The position numbers and the translations under genes are program-made. Below, piece by piece: positions 12,001-21,346 of a stretch of DNA of 64,000 nt. The DNA comes from Chryseobacterium takakiae (lineage in GTDB: Bacteria > Bacteroidota > Bacteroidia > Flavobacteriales > Weeksellaceae). The DNA is taken from NCBI RefSeq assembly GCF_900129385.1, contig NZ_FQVO01000009.1, forward strand, positions 1 to 64,000, written 5' to 3'. Numbering within the stretch: the first letter of the stretch is position 1; each line of letters begins with the position of its first letter. Below the pieces are notes generated by a model. That model had not been told where the DNA came from and ran no database searches. It worked only from the letters and a program-made list of their open reading frames with translations.

Positions 12001-15000
12001 CCACGAGTACGACCAAAACATATCTTATCGATGCCAATTCAGACGGCCTTACGGATATTGTGCATAACGGTGAAGTATGGTTTAACAGATTTGACAGAAG
12101 TACAGGTAAGTCTGAAATGACTAAGCACTCTGAGCATACAGAAAATATGATTGTGAAGGCTAAAGCTGTACAAAACCCTTTAAGTGCATGTCCCGATCCT
12201 AAAAGGTGTCCGCAAGATCCTGTGCTTCCGCCGGTTCCGATAACAGATGTGGTTAAAATATGGGTAGCCCCAAAAGATGGTTATGTAAGATTTACTGATA
12301 ACGTGACGCTGTCATCATATGGTCAGCTGCAATCTCCGCCACAGAAAATGTACTATTCTGTTGAAATCCTCAATCCTACACCTACTGGAAATCCTGCTAC
12401 TTATAATAACGGCAGAATTTATTTATCCGAAGTTGTTGCAGGAGCGATGACTCAGAATATTTATATTGAAAGGTACAACGATTATTTAAGCCAAATTCAG
12501 ACACTTCCCCAGAATGGAGTAAACAGCCATTATGGTATCAATAGCAGCAATAGGCTATTTGTGAAAAGTGGCGATAAGATTTATGTAAGACTGCATAAAA
12601 ATACAGAGCAGAATTACCAGGTAAGCTCAAATCCTCTGATTACTTATGTTGATCCGAATACGGGTGCTCAAATCAATAATAATAGCGTACTGTCTCAGGA
12701 TCAGTTTCAATTAAATAACGGAAGTTACGGAAGTAATATGTTATTAAATAATATATCAGCGCCTATCTATTTTGATGCTGACGGAACGGCCTCAATTGAA
12801 ATACCAAGTTTACATTTTTCTTATTTAACAGATAAAGTAACCTTCAGGGTTTATACCGAAAATGCTGTTGGAACCATTACTGATTTGATTACTCCTGAAG
12901 TTTATGATTCAACAAATCTTACCACTGTAGCGCATTCTATTAATTTAACGACCAGTGCTTCGGATCCGGTACATTTAAAGTTCGTGGTGGAATCTGATTC
13001 ACATACAAATTTTTACAATGTCAACTGGAATGGGAAAATTTCTGTAGATTATCAGGCGTCTACCAGTTATAACCCGAATATATATGTGCATCACATACCT
13101 GTTCCTGAATATCCTTCATTTGTAGTAACACAGCTGAACAACAAACTGCATGTAAACCAGCTGCCAAACCCAGGGGTTTCCGGTACACACAATTTTGGAA
13201 TCCAGATCAATAAGAACATCCCGAATTTTTCCGGTCTTGGAACAGGGTCTTTCTACTATATTATAAAAAAAGGAAACGCCATCTTAGCTAAGCGTAAAAT
13301 AACAATATCAGCCAGCAATAATCTTATTGAAGAACACGATATGTCCAATGGGCAGGTGATCAGTGGCTTGTCGCCAATTGAGTTTTATACAGGAGATCCG
13401 GCGTCCGGAAATAGCAATGATCTGATAACAGTTCAGGTCTATACAAAAACAGGAGGTGACTTTGCATTGTTCAATAATTATAATGCTCAATTTCAGGGTA
13501 AACCATTTGTAGTGTACTATGATTCTGTAAATATATATTCCAATACTTCTGCAACAGCAGTTAATACTGCGATGTATAACACAAAATCTGTTTTCTACAA
13601 TAACTGGGGTCAGTTCCTGTATCAGCCTGGAAGTTTTAGCGATTACACCTACGGTCCGCCCATACAAACAGCTGCATTTACTTCAACAGTTACCACCCAA
13701 AATACCTATCCGCAATGTCAGGGTATTACAAATAATGCAGATTTGGCACAATGTATACTTAATGCAACGAGTAATCCAAATGCAGGAAACAATACAGTAT
13801 CGAATACGGTTTCTATAATGAAGCCAAGCTTGGTGCAGGCAAGAAATACATTTAGAAGATATTGGGTGGGAGTTGGGCCTAATCAGTTTTCTACTGAATT
13901 AGGTTTCAATAATGATGAAACCGTTAGCTATTTCAATAGTCCTGTTCCTGTTTTGCCACCGGTAACTCCGGTAACGTACACGTCAGGTCAGCTCTCTGTT
14001 GATACGACGATGAAGGGTATTAACAAAGTTAATAAAAGCAGCTCCTATAATAATACAGACGGCCTGAGTTATGGAATGGGAAGTGCCGGTAACTCTGTTA
14101 CTCAGCTTTCCGGAATAGGCAGTGTCGAAACTCAAACGTTTTCAGATCTTAATGGAGATGGGTACCCGGATATTGTGTATCCTCAATCCGTTCAGTTTAC
14201 CAATTCTACCGGAAGTTTAAATAACATGCTTGTTCTTGACTCGGGTGATTTCCCTACCAGATCAAACAGTTATCAGAAAGTGAATTCCTTAGGTTTTTCT
14301 TATAATGCATTTTCGGCAACAGGAAGAATCAAATCACAAGGGAGTCTTGGAACAAGTACACAGCCGGATACCGGAATGCCATGGTCGGCAGGAGCTTCTG
14401 TGAGTGCCGGGGTAAATGACTATTACGATTCTTATGATTCGGGTAAAACCTTCTGGATGGATCTAAACGGTGATGGTCTTCCGGACAGGATCAAAGATGG
14501 AGATTCGCAGTATATGGCTTATGCCTTAAATTTGGGAAAAAGCCTGAGTAGTTATTCATCTTTTGAAAACCTGATCACCTACCGTTCAAGGCCTAAAGGT
14601 AGTTTCAGCCTTGGAATCGGGGCTTCACTGGGAGGTTCTGCAAACTTAAGTGCATTAAGCAGTTTTGGATTTGGTATCAGTGCCAGTGCAGGTGCATCGG
14701 CATCTACCGGGACGGCAGAAACAGTATATGAAGATGTTAATGGTGACGGGCTGGTTGATATTATTGAAGTGAACAACTCCAATAACTCATCAACGGTTAG
14801 GTATAATCTGGGAAGTAAATTCGATACTCCCACACCGCTTCTTAAATCTTCCGGATCAATTGATTTTACTGATGAGACCAGATCTTTTAACGGTTCTTTT
14901 TCATTTGGAGGAACGTATATGTTCAATATAGGACCCATAACCCTTATACCGCCGATTGTATTGTTAATTCTCTGGATCAAAGCAGGAGGAGGCGCTACCG

Positions 15001-18000
15001 CCAATATAGGCCTGAATGTTTCCGAGACCAGAAAAGCATTTAAAGATATGAATGGTGACGGTTTTGCTGATTTGGTAGTGGACAACAACAGTGGTTTTAC
15101 AGTGAACTATTCACAGATAGGAAGAACCAATAAACTGAAATCGATTACCAATACCATTTCGAAAGGCAGATATAATTTAGATTACGAATTCTCAAGAGCA
15201 AATTATGACAGCCCCCACGCAAAATTGGTTGTAAATAAAATAACTGTTGCAGAACCTGATGTATTTTCTCAGAATTATACTACAGACCAGGGCAGCAAAA
15301 TGGAAACCAGATATTCTTTCAGCAAAAGAAAGTATGACAGGAGAGAAAGAGATGATTTTGGTTTTGAGATCGTTACGAAAAAAGAGATGAACGGCAGTTC
15401 GACGGAGAGAACATCTACGGATTATTACTACAATAATAGTTACTTAATGAATGGGATGCCGAAGAAAAGCATTGTAACGGACGGCAGCGGCAATATGATT
15501 TCTGAAACTCATTTTGAATATAAACTGCAAAGGTTTATCAACAATACAACGCAGATAGATTTAAATTCTGACCTGGGTACAGATTATGACACCGGTGGTC
15601 GGGAAGGCAGAAAAATGGCGATCGCACTCCTTTACAAGAAAACCAGAACGATACATGAGTCTGGTGGAAGTATTGCTACAATAGAACAATTCAAGTATAC
15701 TCCTACAGGGAAAGTTTCAAATTATCAGTATGTAAGCCCTTCTACGAGTTACAATAGCACCATCTCATATATGTCATTGAATAATAATATCGTCCTTCCT
15801 TCGACAATAGAGGTTTACGAAGGTACAGGAAACGGAACATTATTTAGACAAAGAAGAATTGGAGCAGTAAATCAGTATAATGGAGATATAGGCCAATATA
15901 TTACCTATGACGGAACCAATGATTTAGTAACAAATGTGGAGTATCATCCTTCCGGAAACATTAGAAAAATAACGTATCCGCCCAATAGTTTTAACCAAAG
16001 ATACTGGATTGAATATACGTATGACGATGCGGTTACCGGTAAGTATGTAACGATGATAAAAGATGTGCATAATATTCAGTCGACATCCACGTACAACCCT
16101 TTATTTGATGTTGTAACAAGAAAAGTGGATGCTGGTGGTAACGCAATGGTATTTTATTATGACGGCTTCGGAAGAACATCTTCTATCATGGGGCCTAATG
16201 AAATCGCAAGCAATTCAACAGTTCCGACTGTTAAATACAAATACTGGACAGATCATGCCGGAATTCCGAACAATAACACTGCGGTTAAGATTTACCGTGC
16301 TTCAACATCAAATTTTGATCCGGAATATGCCGGTACTAATAATACGATTATGACGGATACCTATGCCGACTTTTTAGGAAGAGTGGTACAGGTTAAAAAA
16401 GATATTGAGATTGACGGCTTTGAAAGACGTTCCGTTTCAGGCTCGGCTGTTTATGATATGCTGGGAAGAACAACCAGACAGTATCATCCAAAATATGAGA
16501 TGATGGGCAATAATAATTTGAATGTGAATGGCTTTAGCGGTCCAAGTACCTCTCAGACTTATGATAGCAAAGATAGAGTAATAACCGCTACCGATGAAGA
16601 TGGTAATACTCAGACAACGCATTATGAGATTACCAACAATTTATTGAAAACAACGGAAGCATTTATTGATCAGAAAACAGAATCATATAAAAATGCCGAA
16701 GGAAAAATAGTTCAGAAAGATGACTATCTATATACCCAGCCACTTTCGACAGCGTTTAAGTACAATAGTATTGGTGAGCTCATTGCTGTTCAGGACCCTG
16801 AAGGAATTGTAACAAGATATTCTTACAACCTTGCGGGCAAACGTACAGAACAGCGACATCCTGACAAAGGCACAACAACTTATCAATATGACCAAGCCGG
16901 TAATCTCAGTAGGATGACCACGGATAATTTACTGAATGATACTACGATCAGTTCAAATTATATAGAGTACTTATATAGCTACAACAGGTTGGAGAAAATA
17001 ATATTGCCTGATCTTCCAAACGGAAACAGCAATCCAAACAATATAAGCTACTCATATGGGTTATCTACAGCGGGAAATAATGCAGGAAGAATGACTGCAA
17101 AATATGATGGTTCAGGAGATACCTATTATAAATATGGCAGAATGGGAGAAGTGATCTCAGAAACAAGGACGGTACGCGGCCAACATATTCCGGAGATGTA
17201 TTTCAAAACTTACTTCAACTATGACAGCTGGAATCGCATAACCAAGATTAAATATCCGGACGATGAAATTGTTTCATATCATTATGACAAAGGGGGTAAT
17301 TTAAAAAGCGTTAATAATAATTATGGTGAAACCCTTATAGAAAATATTACATATGACTATTATGGACAACGACTGAAGTTAAAGAATGGTAACGGTGCTA
17401 CACAGTATTATGGCTATAATTACCAAAACAGAAGATTAAATAATTATTATCTTTTGAATAATTCTAATCAGATGATGCTGAATAATACGTACAAATATGA
17501 TCAGTATTCCAATATCATCATGATTCAGAATCAGGCTGAACCGTTGGCAAATGGCCTGGGAGGTGCTTACCAGTTTAATTTGAATTACGATACTTTAAAC
17601 AGATTGATTGGAACGGAGACCGCACAGGTCATTATCCGCGATAAAGAAGAGCAGCCTATGCCAATAACTTCTTATGTTCCATCAACCTACAATTTAAGAA
17701 TGGAATATAACGGTTCGGGAGGGATTGTTAAAAAAAGACAGTATCATGAAAGGGATCAAAATGTTGTGCCGGAAAATACGTACGATAATAAATACGAATA
17801 TATTTCTGAAACACATAAAGTAAGCGTAGTAAATGACACTCAGACAGGAAACTATGATGCCTTCGAATATGATTACAACGGGAATGCAATAATCCATGGG
17901 GATGCTAATGGTACAAGACGGATGTTTTGGGATGAGCAGGACCGATTGAGAGCATTTTACAATGAAGGGAATGGTATCTATCAATATTATACCTATGATG

Positions 18001-19313
18001 ATAAGGGAGAGCGTGTTATAAAATATGGGCTTGAAATGCCTACACAGTTGTATCAGAACGGAGTGCCGGTCGAGATCAATGAGCTGAAGCTTTTTGAATA
18101 TAAACTTTATCCAAACCCGTATGTGACGGTAAGTTCAACCGGGCAATATACCAAACATTATTTTGAAGGTTCAAGAAGATTTGCCAGCAGATTGATGGAT
18201 GGAGCCAATCGATTCGAAGATCCTGCAGTGCTGTACACCAACCGTAAAGCAGATGATAAACTGGCAGAAAAACCGGCAGATGTAAAATCAGATTTCGAAA
18301 AATATCTCGACAAATCAGGTCTTGGAGATCAGGTGTCAATAGAATTGAGAGAAAGACCATGGCAAACAGGTCTGTATTATTTACATGGCGATCATCTGGG
18401 AACCGCAACTTTTGTGACCAATTCGCAATCGGAAGCAACACAATATTTTGTAAATTTACCATTTGGGGAGACCATGTACGAAAGGATGGATGGATCATAT
18501 GATAACCCTTATAAGTTTAATGCGAAAGAATTGGATGAGGATTCGGGCTTGTACTACTATGGCGCAAGATACTATAATCCAAGACTAAGTATTTGGTATG
18601 GAGTGGATCCGCTGGCAGTATTCAATCCGGTAAGAGAAAGTCAATTCTATGGGGATGGTGAACATAATGGCGGAGTTTATTTTTGGGGTAACCTTAATCC
18701 ATATATTTATACCTACCAAAACCCGATTGCATATATTGATCCGAATGGAAAGCAGGTTAAAGTGACAGATATGAGTTACAGCAGTCTAGAGAAGAACTAT
18801 AATAGCAATGGAGAGGAGATTTTGAAAAGAGAAAAAAGTCTTAACTTTTTGGCAAATAAAGGGACAAACACATGTGCTATTAAATTATCAGATGCTGCAA
18901 ACCAATCAGGATATCCAATTCCTAAAAGTTCTAAGACTCCTAATAATGTTAGGGTTCAGACCGGTAAAAAAAATGACAGTGGAAATTTTGTTTTAGATGC
19001 AGCAAGTATGGCAAACTATCTTAAGAGCATAGAAAAACCCACAGAAACATATACCATTAAGAGCAGTAAAGGGGTGGATATAATGATTGCAGATCTACGC
19101 AAAAAATATGATGATATGAAAGGTATTATTGTATATGTTGCTGATGATCCGAAATCGTACGGTGCCACTGGTCATGCAGATTTAATCCATGAAGATATGT
19201 TTTGGGATTTATCTTTTTATTCAGGAAAAGATGTTGATTCTCACTTAAAAGAAAACGTTTTACCTAAAACAACAATCAAAGTGTATATATGGGTACAAGA
19301 ATATGACAAATAA
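9063..19313 (+). CDS. Giant SpvB/Rhs polymorphic toxin with C-terminal Tae4-like amidase
   Basis: A 3416-residue protein without frameshift. A hydrophobic signal or anchor lies at about 15-32. From about 467 comes an SpvB/TcB-like N-terminal domain (SYPIRVPSGIGGLQPSL). FG-GAP-like calcium motifs (DxNGDGxxD) occur near residues 906, 1696, 1800, 1891 and 1995. Tyr-rich Rhs/YD repeats follow, then the Rhs core end near 3108-3190 (DHLGTATFV, then LDEDSGLYYYGARYYNPR) and the junction DPNGKQVKV at about 3226. The last ~190 residues differ in style and contain TNTCAIKLSDAANQSG (Cys3271) and ATGHADL (His3371). This Cys/His arrangement resembles Tae4, the T6SS amidase that cuts peptidoglycan stem peptides. 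By analogy with Rhs and Tc toxins, the repeats should form a cage around the warhead. The next gene overlaps by 11 bp and is the likely immunity gene. Export route is unknown. Rhs identity is near certain; Tae4 assignment is likely. Confidence 0.9.
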   Translation: MKIQLNKLPFTKRSVLLICFFASMFLFASLPKANRQKIRAFKLKMVEKYFPHEEKVFSEETETKELIKKDISPINAANATSYMQFETVSSSIANVPPDISAQFESIEKQGLIGEFSEEDSDNPSDNFFTVNIPEINNSSAKVFLQYELFGLDSYHSVSRSINRNIAFGGNIIVPSNKWTTQKEQISIHSLQRGKNSILFTSSIGGIKYKVKNVKIIFEKADRSVNAISALLSGNQLYLKGVGSSFDQNSLQINNASVSKISGEFEAVINLNDDDKAKGFVSVSNGSGIQQYKIPQNTTSFKTIADEKFSPVTIELGKDSEFTKNYEGTTIHVEKNSVTESAAIQVLKLRKKDFPAIISEIKNTTPNSYAYRFKRISGVLTKKIKLSIPYDDKKLGARSAKELKAFYFDYASKKWKVDPTGKVDPENKVITVEGDGDTDYINGLISVPESSPLEAFTSTTISDLKAADPTAGLQLMDVPTATQKGDASASYPIRVPSGIGGLQPSLSIGYTSGGGNGWMGDGWSISGVSSITVDTRWGTPEFDGAGETELYSLDGEMLVYPNSYLPHRHNDVNENNTAITTDRQQRTAFTNNGVKQFYLRKNHNFSVIERIGTSPGNYTWKVTSTDGTKSYYGGSPDSMLSGSGGLVHWGLRMIEDAHGNTIEFTYYNEGAVGGNFFQIKKVAYGKNKDYTVNFNRQASVTRKDININAKQGFARSEPYLLDNIEVKYKTELVRTYKMDYMNGEFFKTLLKRIYIVPHNPCSTTLASKQENNSDNTARSEREDIDDGSGGNGGTSGGIEPTCNEITDSYSFEYYNDVRDGQGNVRIYGPDTHIGLQNDKTTYPGIVNSLITPSKINGNISSEKGLNFRIAAGLNFYYPSNDGYGHLMFGFPFGYSNAEARNAQQLIDFNGDGIQDMIYRVPNESLFLRTGYLDTSGNLGFNSSLPIGNYSGDFSFTETKTSNYGWDMGAIIYSKSQISSSSTSTTKTYLIDANSDGLTDIVHNGEVWFNRFDRSTGKSEMTKHSEHTENMIVKAKAVQNPLSACPDPKRCPQDPVLPPVPITDVVKIWVAPKDGYVRFTDNVTLSSYGQLQSPPQKMYYSVEILNPTPTGNPATYNNGRIYLSEVVAGAMTQNIYIERYNDYLSQIQTLPQNGVNSHYGINSSNRLFVKSGDKIYVRLHKNTEQNYQVSSNPLITYVDPNTGAQINNNSVLSQDQFQLNNGSYGSNMLLNNISAPIYFDADGTASIEIPSLHFSYLTDKVTFRVYTENAVGTITDLITPEVYDSTNLTTVAHSINLTTSASDPVHLKFVVESDSHTNFYNVNWNGKISVDYQASTSYNPNIYVHHIPVPEYPSFVVTQLNNKLHVNQLPNPGVSGTHNFGIQINKNIPNFSGLGTGSFYYIIKKGNAILAKRKITISASNNLIEEHDMSNGQVISGLSPIEFYTGDPASGNSNDLITVQVYTKTGGDFALFNNYNAQFQGKPFVVYYDSVNIYSNTSATAVNTAMYNTKSVFYNNWGQFLYQPGSFSDYTYGPPIQTAAFTSTVTTQNTYPQCQGITNNADLAQCILNATSNPNAGNNTVSNTVSIMKPSLVQARNTFRRYWVGVGPNQFSTELGFNNDETVSYFNSPVPVLPPVTPVTYTSGQLSVDTTMKGINKVNKSSSYNNTDGLSYGMGSAGNSVTQLSGIGSVETQTFSDLNGDGYPDIVYPQSVQFTNSTGSLNNMLVLDSGDFPTRSNSYQKVNSLGFSYNAFSATGRIKSQGSLGTSTQPDTGMPWSAGASVSAGVNDYYDSYDSGKTFWMDLNGDGLPDRIKDGDSQYMAYALNLGKSLSSYSSFENLITYRSRPKGSFSLGIGASLGGSANLSALSSFGFGISASAGASASTGTAETVYEDVNGDGLVDIIEVNNSNNSSTVRYNLGSKFDTPTPLLKSSGSIDFTDETRSFNGSFSFGGTYMFNIGPITLIPPIVLLILWIKAGGGATANIGLNVSETRKAFKDMNGDGFADLVVDNNSGFTVNYSQIGRTNKLKSITNTISKGRYNLDYEFSRANYDSPHAKLVVNKITVAEPDVFSQNYTTDQGSKMETRYSFSKRKYDRRERDDFGFEIVTKKEMNGSSTERTSTDYYYNNSYLMNGMPKKSIVTDGSGNMISETHFEYKLQRFINNTTQIDLNSDLGTDYDTGGREGRKMAIALLYKKTRTIHESGGSIATIEQFKYTPTGKVSNYQYVSPSTSYNSTISYMSLNNNIVLPSTIEVYEGTGNGTLFRQRRIGAVNQYNGDIGQYITYDGTNDLVTNVEYHPSGNIRKITYPPNSFNQRYWIEYTYDDAVTGKYVTMIKDVHNIQSTSTYNPLFDVVTRKVDAGGNAMVFYYDGFGRTSSIMGPNEIASNSTVPTVKYKYWTDHAGIPNNNTAVKIYRASTSNFDPEYAGTNNTIMTDTYADFLGRVVQVKKDIEIDGFERRSVSGSAVYDMLGRTTRQYHPKYEMMGNNNLNVNGFSGPSTSQTYDSKDRVITATDEDGNTQTTHYEITNNLLKTTEAFIDQKTESYKNAEGKIVQKDDYLYTQPLSTAFKYNSIGELIAVQDPEGIVTRYSYNLAGKRTEQRHPDKGTTTYQYDQAGNLSRMTTDNLLNDTTISSNYIEYLYSYNRLEKIILPDLPNGNSNPNNISYSYGLSTAGNNAGRMTAKYDGSGDTYYKYGRMGEVISETRTVRGQHIPEMYFKTYFNYDSWNRITKIKYPDDEIVSYHYDKGGNLKSVNNNYGETLIENITYDYYGQRLKLKNGNGATQYYGYNYQNRRLNNYYLLNNSNQMMLNNTYKYDQYSNIIMIQNQAEPLANGLGGAYQFNLNYDTLNRLIGTETAQVIIRDKEEQPMPITSYVPSTYNLRMEYNGSGGIVKKRQYHERDQNVVPENTYDNKYEYISETHKVSVVNDTQTGNYDAFEYDYNGNAIIHGDANGTRRMFWDEQDRLRAFYNEGNGIYQYYTYDDKGERVIKYGLEMPTQLYQNGVPVEINELKLFEYKLYPNPYVTVSSTGQYTKHYFEGSRRFASRLMDGANRFEDPAVLYTNRKADDKLAEKPADVKSDFEKYLDKSGLGDQVSIELRERPWQTGLYYLHGDHLGTATFVTNSQSEATQYFVNLPFGETMYERMDGSYDNPYKFNAKELDEDSGLYYYGARYYNPRLSIWYGVDPLAVFNPVRESQFYGDGEHNGGVYFWGNLNPYIYTYQNPIAYIDPNGKQVKVTDMSYSSLEKNYNSNGEEILKREKSLNFLANKGTNTCAIKLSDAANQSGYPIPKSSKTPNNVRVQTGKKNDSGNFVLDAASMANYLKSIEKPTETYTIKSSKGVDIMIADLRKKYDDMKGIIVYVADDPKSYGATGHADLIHEDMFWDLSFYSGKDVDSHLKENVLPKTTIKVYIWVQEYDK

Positions 19314-19755
19314 TAGATTACGTTTTATAGCTTATGGAATAATAATTATATTATTTTCCACAATCCAATGCAAGAAATATAATGATGACTTTGGAAAATC
19401 CGAAAATTATATTCTGACTGAAAATAGAATATCTAATGACTGTACGTTATTTCAAATGAGATTTTCAGAAGGGGATTATCTTTTAAAATATTCTCTATCG
19501 GGCAGCTGTAAAAGTCTGAAAGAAGAGGTGTATTTGAGAAACTATTCTAATTATCTAGATTTGGATTACGAGCATCTGAAAGATAAGTCAGGATACATCA
19601 TTCTTGACCATTATGAAATCGCTGATATCAAAGCGTTTCAAAATCAGATTATTCAGATAACGGAAAAAAGATTCGGCTCCTCTGTTTCTTTATTTGAAAA
19701 TAGTAAAAATAGTTTTACATTGAAACTTTCATCTTCAGTGATTAATGATCATTAA
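19303..19755 (+). CDS. Putative lipoprotein immunity protein for the Tae4-like toxin
   Basis: A 150-residue protein whose start overlaps the toxin gene by 11 bp, so translation is probably coupled. The N-terminus is basic (MTNNRLR), then hydrophobic (FIAYGIIIILF), then a lipobox-like STIQC with the Cys at residue 23. The mature protein would sit as a lipoprotein in the periplasm or outer membrane, where a peptidoglycan amidase would act. Two further Cys residues (SNDC, SGSC) could form a disulfide. I recognise no family. The immunity role rests on position, size and location; known Tai4 immunity proteins are also periplasmic. A strong terminator follows. Confidence 0.65.
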   Translation: MTNNRLRFIAYGIIIILFSTIQCKKYNDDFGKSENYILTENRISNDCTLFQMRFSEGDYLLKYSLSGSCKSLKEEVYLRNYSNYLDLDYEHLKDKSGYIILDHYEIADIKAFQNQIIQITEKRFGSSVSLFENSKNSFTLKLSSSVINDH

Positions 19756-19793
19756 CATACGGCTGATGGCTGTTTTATAAAATTAAAGTGTTG

Positions 19794-19825
19794 ATCCGGA
19801 AAATTAATATTTTCCGGATTTTTTA
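19794..19825 (+). terminator. Terminator of the toxin-immunity operon
   Basis: A perfect 11-bp inverted repeat (19794-19804 and 19809-19819, ATCCGGAAAAT) with a 4-nt loop, followed by a T tract, 38 nt after the immunity gene stop. Confidence 0.9.
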
Positions 19826-19970
19826 TGACTATTTCCGCAGTTCCATAGAAACAATTAGGAGGTGATTCAAAAAACTTGTAAAATGATTGCTCAAACAGGA
19901 AATCCCTGTGGTTTTCTTTCAACTGCAGAATCTCAAAATTAGTAGTAAGCCTGTTCACATCAGGTTATAA

Positions 19971-20090
19971 TTTGTATATAGTCTTTCTTATTCTCAAAAA
20001 GACATTGAGGAGTGCGTATCTTTATTATCCGGTAATTGAAATGTAGAATATATTAATGGTTATAACTTTGAGCTCATAGATAAATCATAG
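19971..20090 (+). pseudogene. Decayed coding debris downstream of the immunity gene
   Basis: One frame reads as protein across a single TGA at 20037: YSLSYSQKDIEECVSLLSGN, stop, then NVEYINGYNFELIDKS and a TAG. Further protein-like pieces in other frames follow between about 20107 and 20290 (MGKVFVPTASD; GLLSDANRLKLLNYIRSL). No family is recognisable. Together they suggest the gap 19826-20297 is a degraded gene or genes, as often left by toxin or immunity cassette turnover. Chance is not excluded. Confidence 0.3.
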
Positions 20091-20297
20091 GAGAGCAGAT
20101 AAAAGAATGCGTGTTATGGGTAAAGTGTTTGTTCCGACAGCTTCTGATTGAGCTTAAGGAAAAGCATCTAAAAACTAGTATTATTACGAAAGGGATGATT
20201 TTATTGGCTTACTTTCAGATGCAAATAGGCTGAAGCTATTAAATTATATCAGATCACTAAGAATTAATGCTATATTTACCTTCCAAACCTAATAACA

Positions 20298-21113
20298 ATG
20301 AAGCTTGCACAGACTTTACTTTTAGTACTGATTTCAATCCTGACTTACGGTCAAAACAAACAGTTTCTTTACGAATATAATTTTATTCCCGACTCTACGA
20401 AAAAAGCAGATGTGAAGTCAGAAATAATGATTCTTAATGTATTGAAAGGCCGGTCTGAATATTACAGCTCCGTACGATATAGTTCGGATTCTGCTCAGGC
20501 GGCGGATTTTAAAAAAGGTATTGTTTCAATGCCCGCTAATGTTGAATCAGTCAATGAATGGGTTACCAAATATTCGAATTCCAATCAATTGATGCACACT
20601 ACTTTTCTGGTTTGGGACAAATATAAAGTGAAGCAGGATGTAGAATTGAAGTGGAAGCTCACCAAAGAATTCTCCAAGATCCTGAATTACAACGTTCAAA
20701 AAGCAACCACCCAATTTGGCGGCAGACAATGGACGGCGTGGTTTACCAAAGAAATCCCAATTCAGGATGGTCCGTACAAATTTAAAGGTTTGCCTGGCTT
20801 GATTTTAAAGATTGAAGATTCGACGAAAAGCCACCGTTGGGAACTCAAAGGCATCCGGTCCAATCAGGAAGAATTTGCCTATCCAGACCTTGGCCAATAC
20901 AAAATTATTGAGTTAAATTACAATCAGTTTCTTAAAAAATTTAAGGATTACCGCGCCAATCCAACTGCAGATTTGGTGGGACGGATTCCCGACCAATCAA
21001 ATATTGACGGAACCATGCGTACATCAGCAGAAGTTATCAGGGAAATTAATCAGCAGATTATGGCAAAACTGGCTCACGACAATAATTTGATTGAGCTGAA
21101 TTTGCTGAAATAA
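20298..21113 (+). CDS. GLPGLI family secreted protein
   Basis: A 271-residue protein with a signal peptide (cleavage near LTYGQ) and the family's name-giving motif, here in YKFKGLPGLILKIED at about residue 172. GLPGLI proteins are Bacteroidetes-specific envelope proteins of unknown function, often seen near TonB receptors or secreted proteins. No conserved catalytic residues are apparent. The gene is alone, between the decayed region and a strong terminator, and has a weak -7 match (TATATTTA) just upstream. Confidence 0.88.
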   Translation: MKLAQTLLLVLISILTYGQNKQFLYEYNFIPDSTKKADVKSEIMILNVLKGRSEYYSSVRYSSDSAQAADFKKGIVSMPANVESVNEWVTKYSNSNQLMHTTFLVWDKYKVKQDVELKWKLTKEFSKILNYNVQKATTQFGGRQWTAWFTKEIPIQDGPYKFKGLPGLILKIEDSTKSHRWELKGIRSNQEEFAYPDLGQYKIIELNYNQFLKKFKDYRANPTADLVGRIPDQSNIDGTMRTSAEVIREINQQIMAKLAHDNNLIELNLLK

Positions 21114-21225
21114 ATGTTAACTTCATCAAGTTACAAATCATCTTTTCTTAAATAATATAATTCAATGTTTTAAAACGGAATTTATATTACGACAGCTTTA
21201 TAATAAAAACAAAAGTAAAATTTAT

Positions 21226-21258
21226 AAGCCCTCGACATTTCTGGTGTTGAGGGCTTTT
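21226..21258 (+). terminator. Terminator after the GLPGLI gene
   Basis: A 12-bp stem with one G-T pair (21226-21237 and 21245-21256, core AAGCCCTC/GAGGGCTT) followed by TTTTCT, about 110 nt after the stop. Confidence 0.8.
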
Positions 21259-21283
21259 CTGTTTAACCGAATGAAACTAAATA

Positions 21284-21305
21284 CGTGTGGCGATTTCACT
21301 ACACG
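21284..21305 (+). promoter_or_regulatory. Imperfect inverted repeat, possible operator
   Basis: CGTGTGG and CTACACG form a 7-bp inverted repeat with one mismatch and an 8-nt spacer, about 42 nt before the -7 box of the next gene. The spacing suits an activator site; it may also be chance. Confidence 0.25.
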
Positions 21306-21346
21306 AACTTACATGTTCCACTACAAAGAAACTTTTTTTGCCGCTG

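Noticed and set aside
14579..15088. Long antisense frame (169 codons) inside the Rhs gene
   Set aside because: Shadow of the Gly/Ser-rich coding sequence on the other strand; no start signal and no domain.
9063..19313. Reading the giant gene as a T6SS-delivered Rhs effector or a complete Tc toxin
   Set aside because: No PAAR, VgrG or Tss genes and no TcA-type gene are present in the window, and the N-terminus looks like an export signal.
19752..19958. Minus-strand frame of 68 codons
   Set aside because: It runs through the strong terminator of the immunity gene, has no promoter box, and resembles no family I know. It might be part of the decayed region but is not a supported gene.
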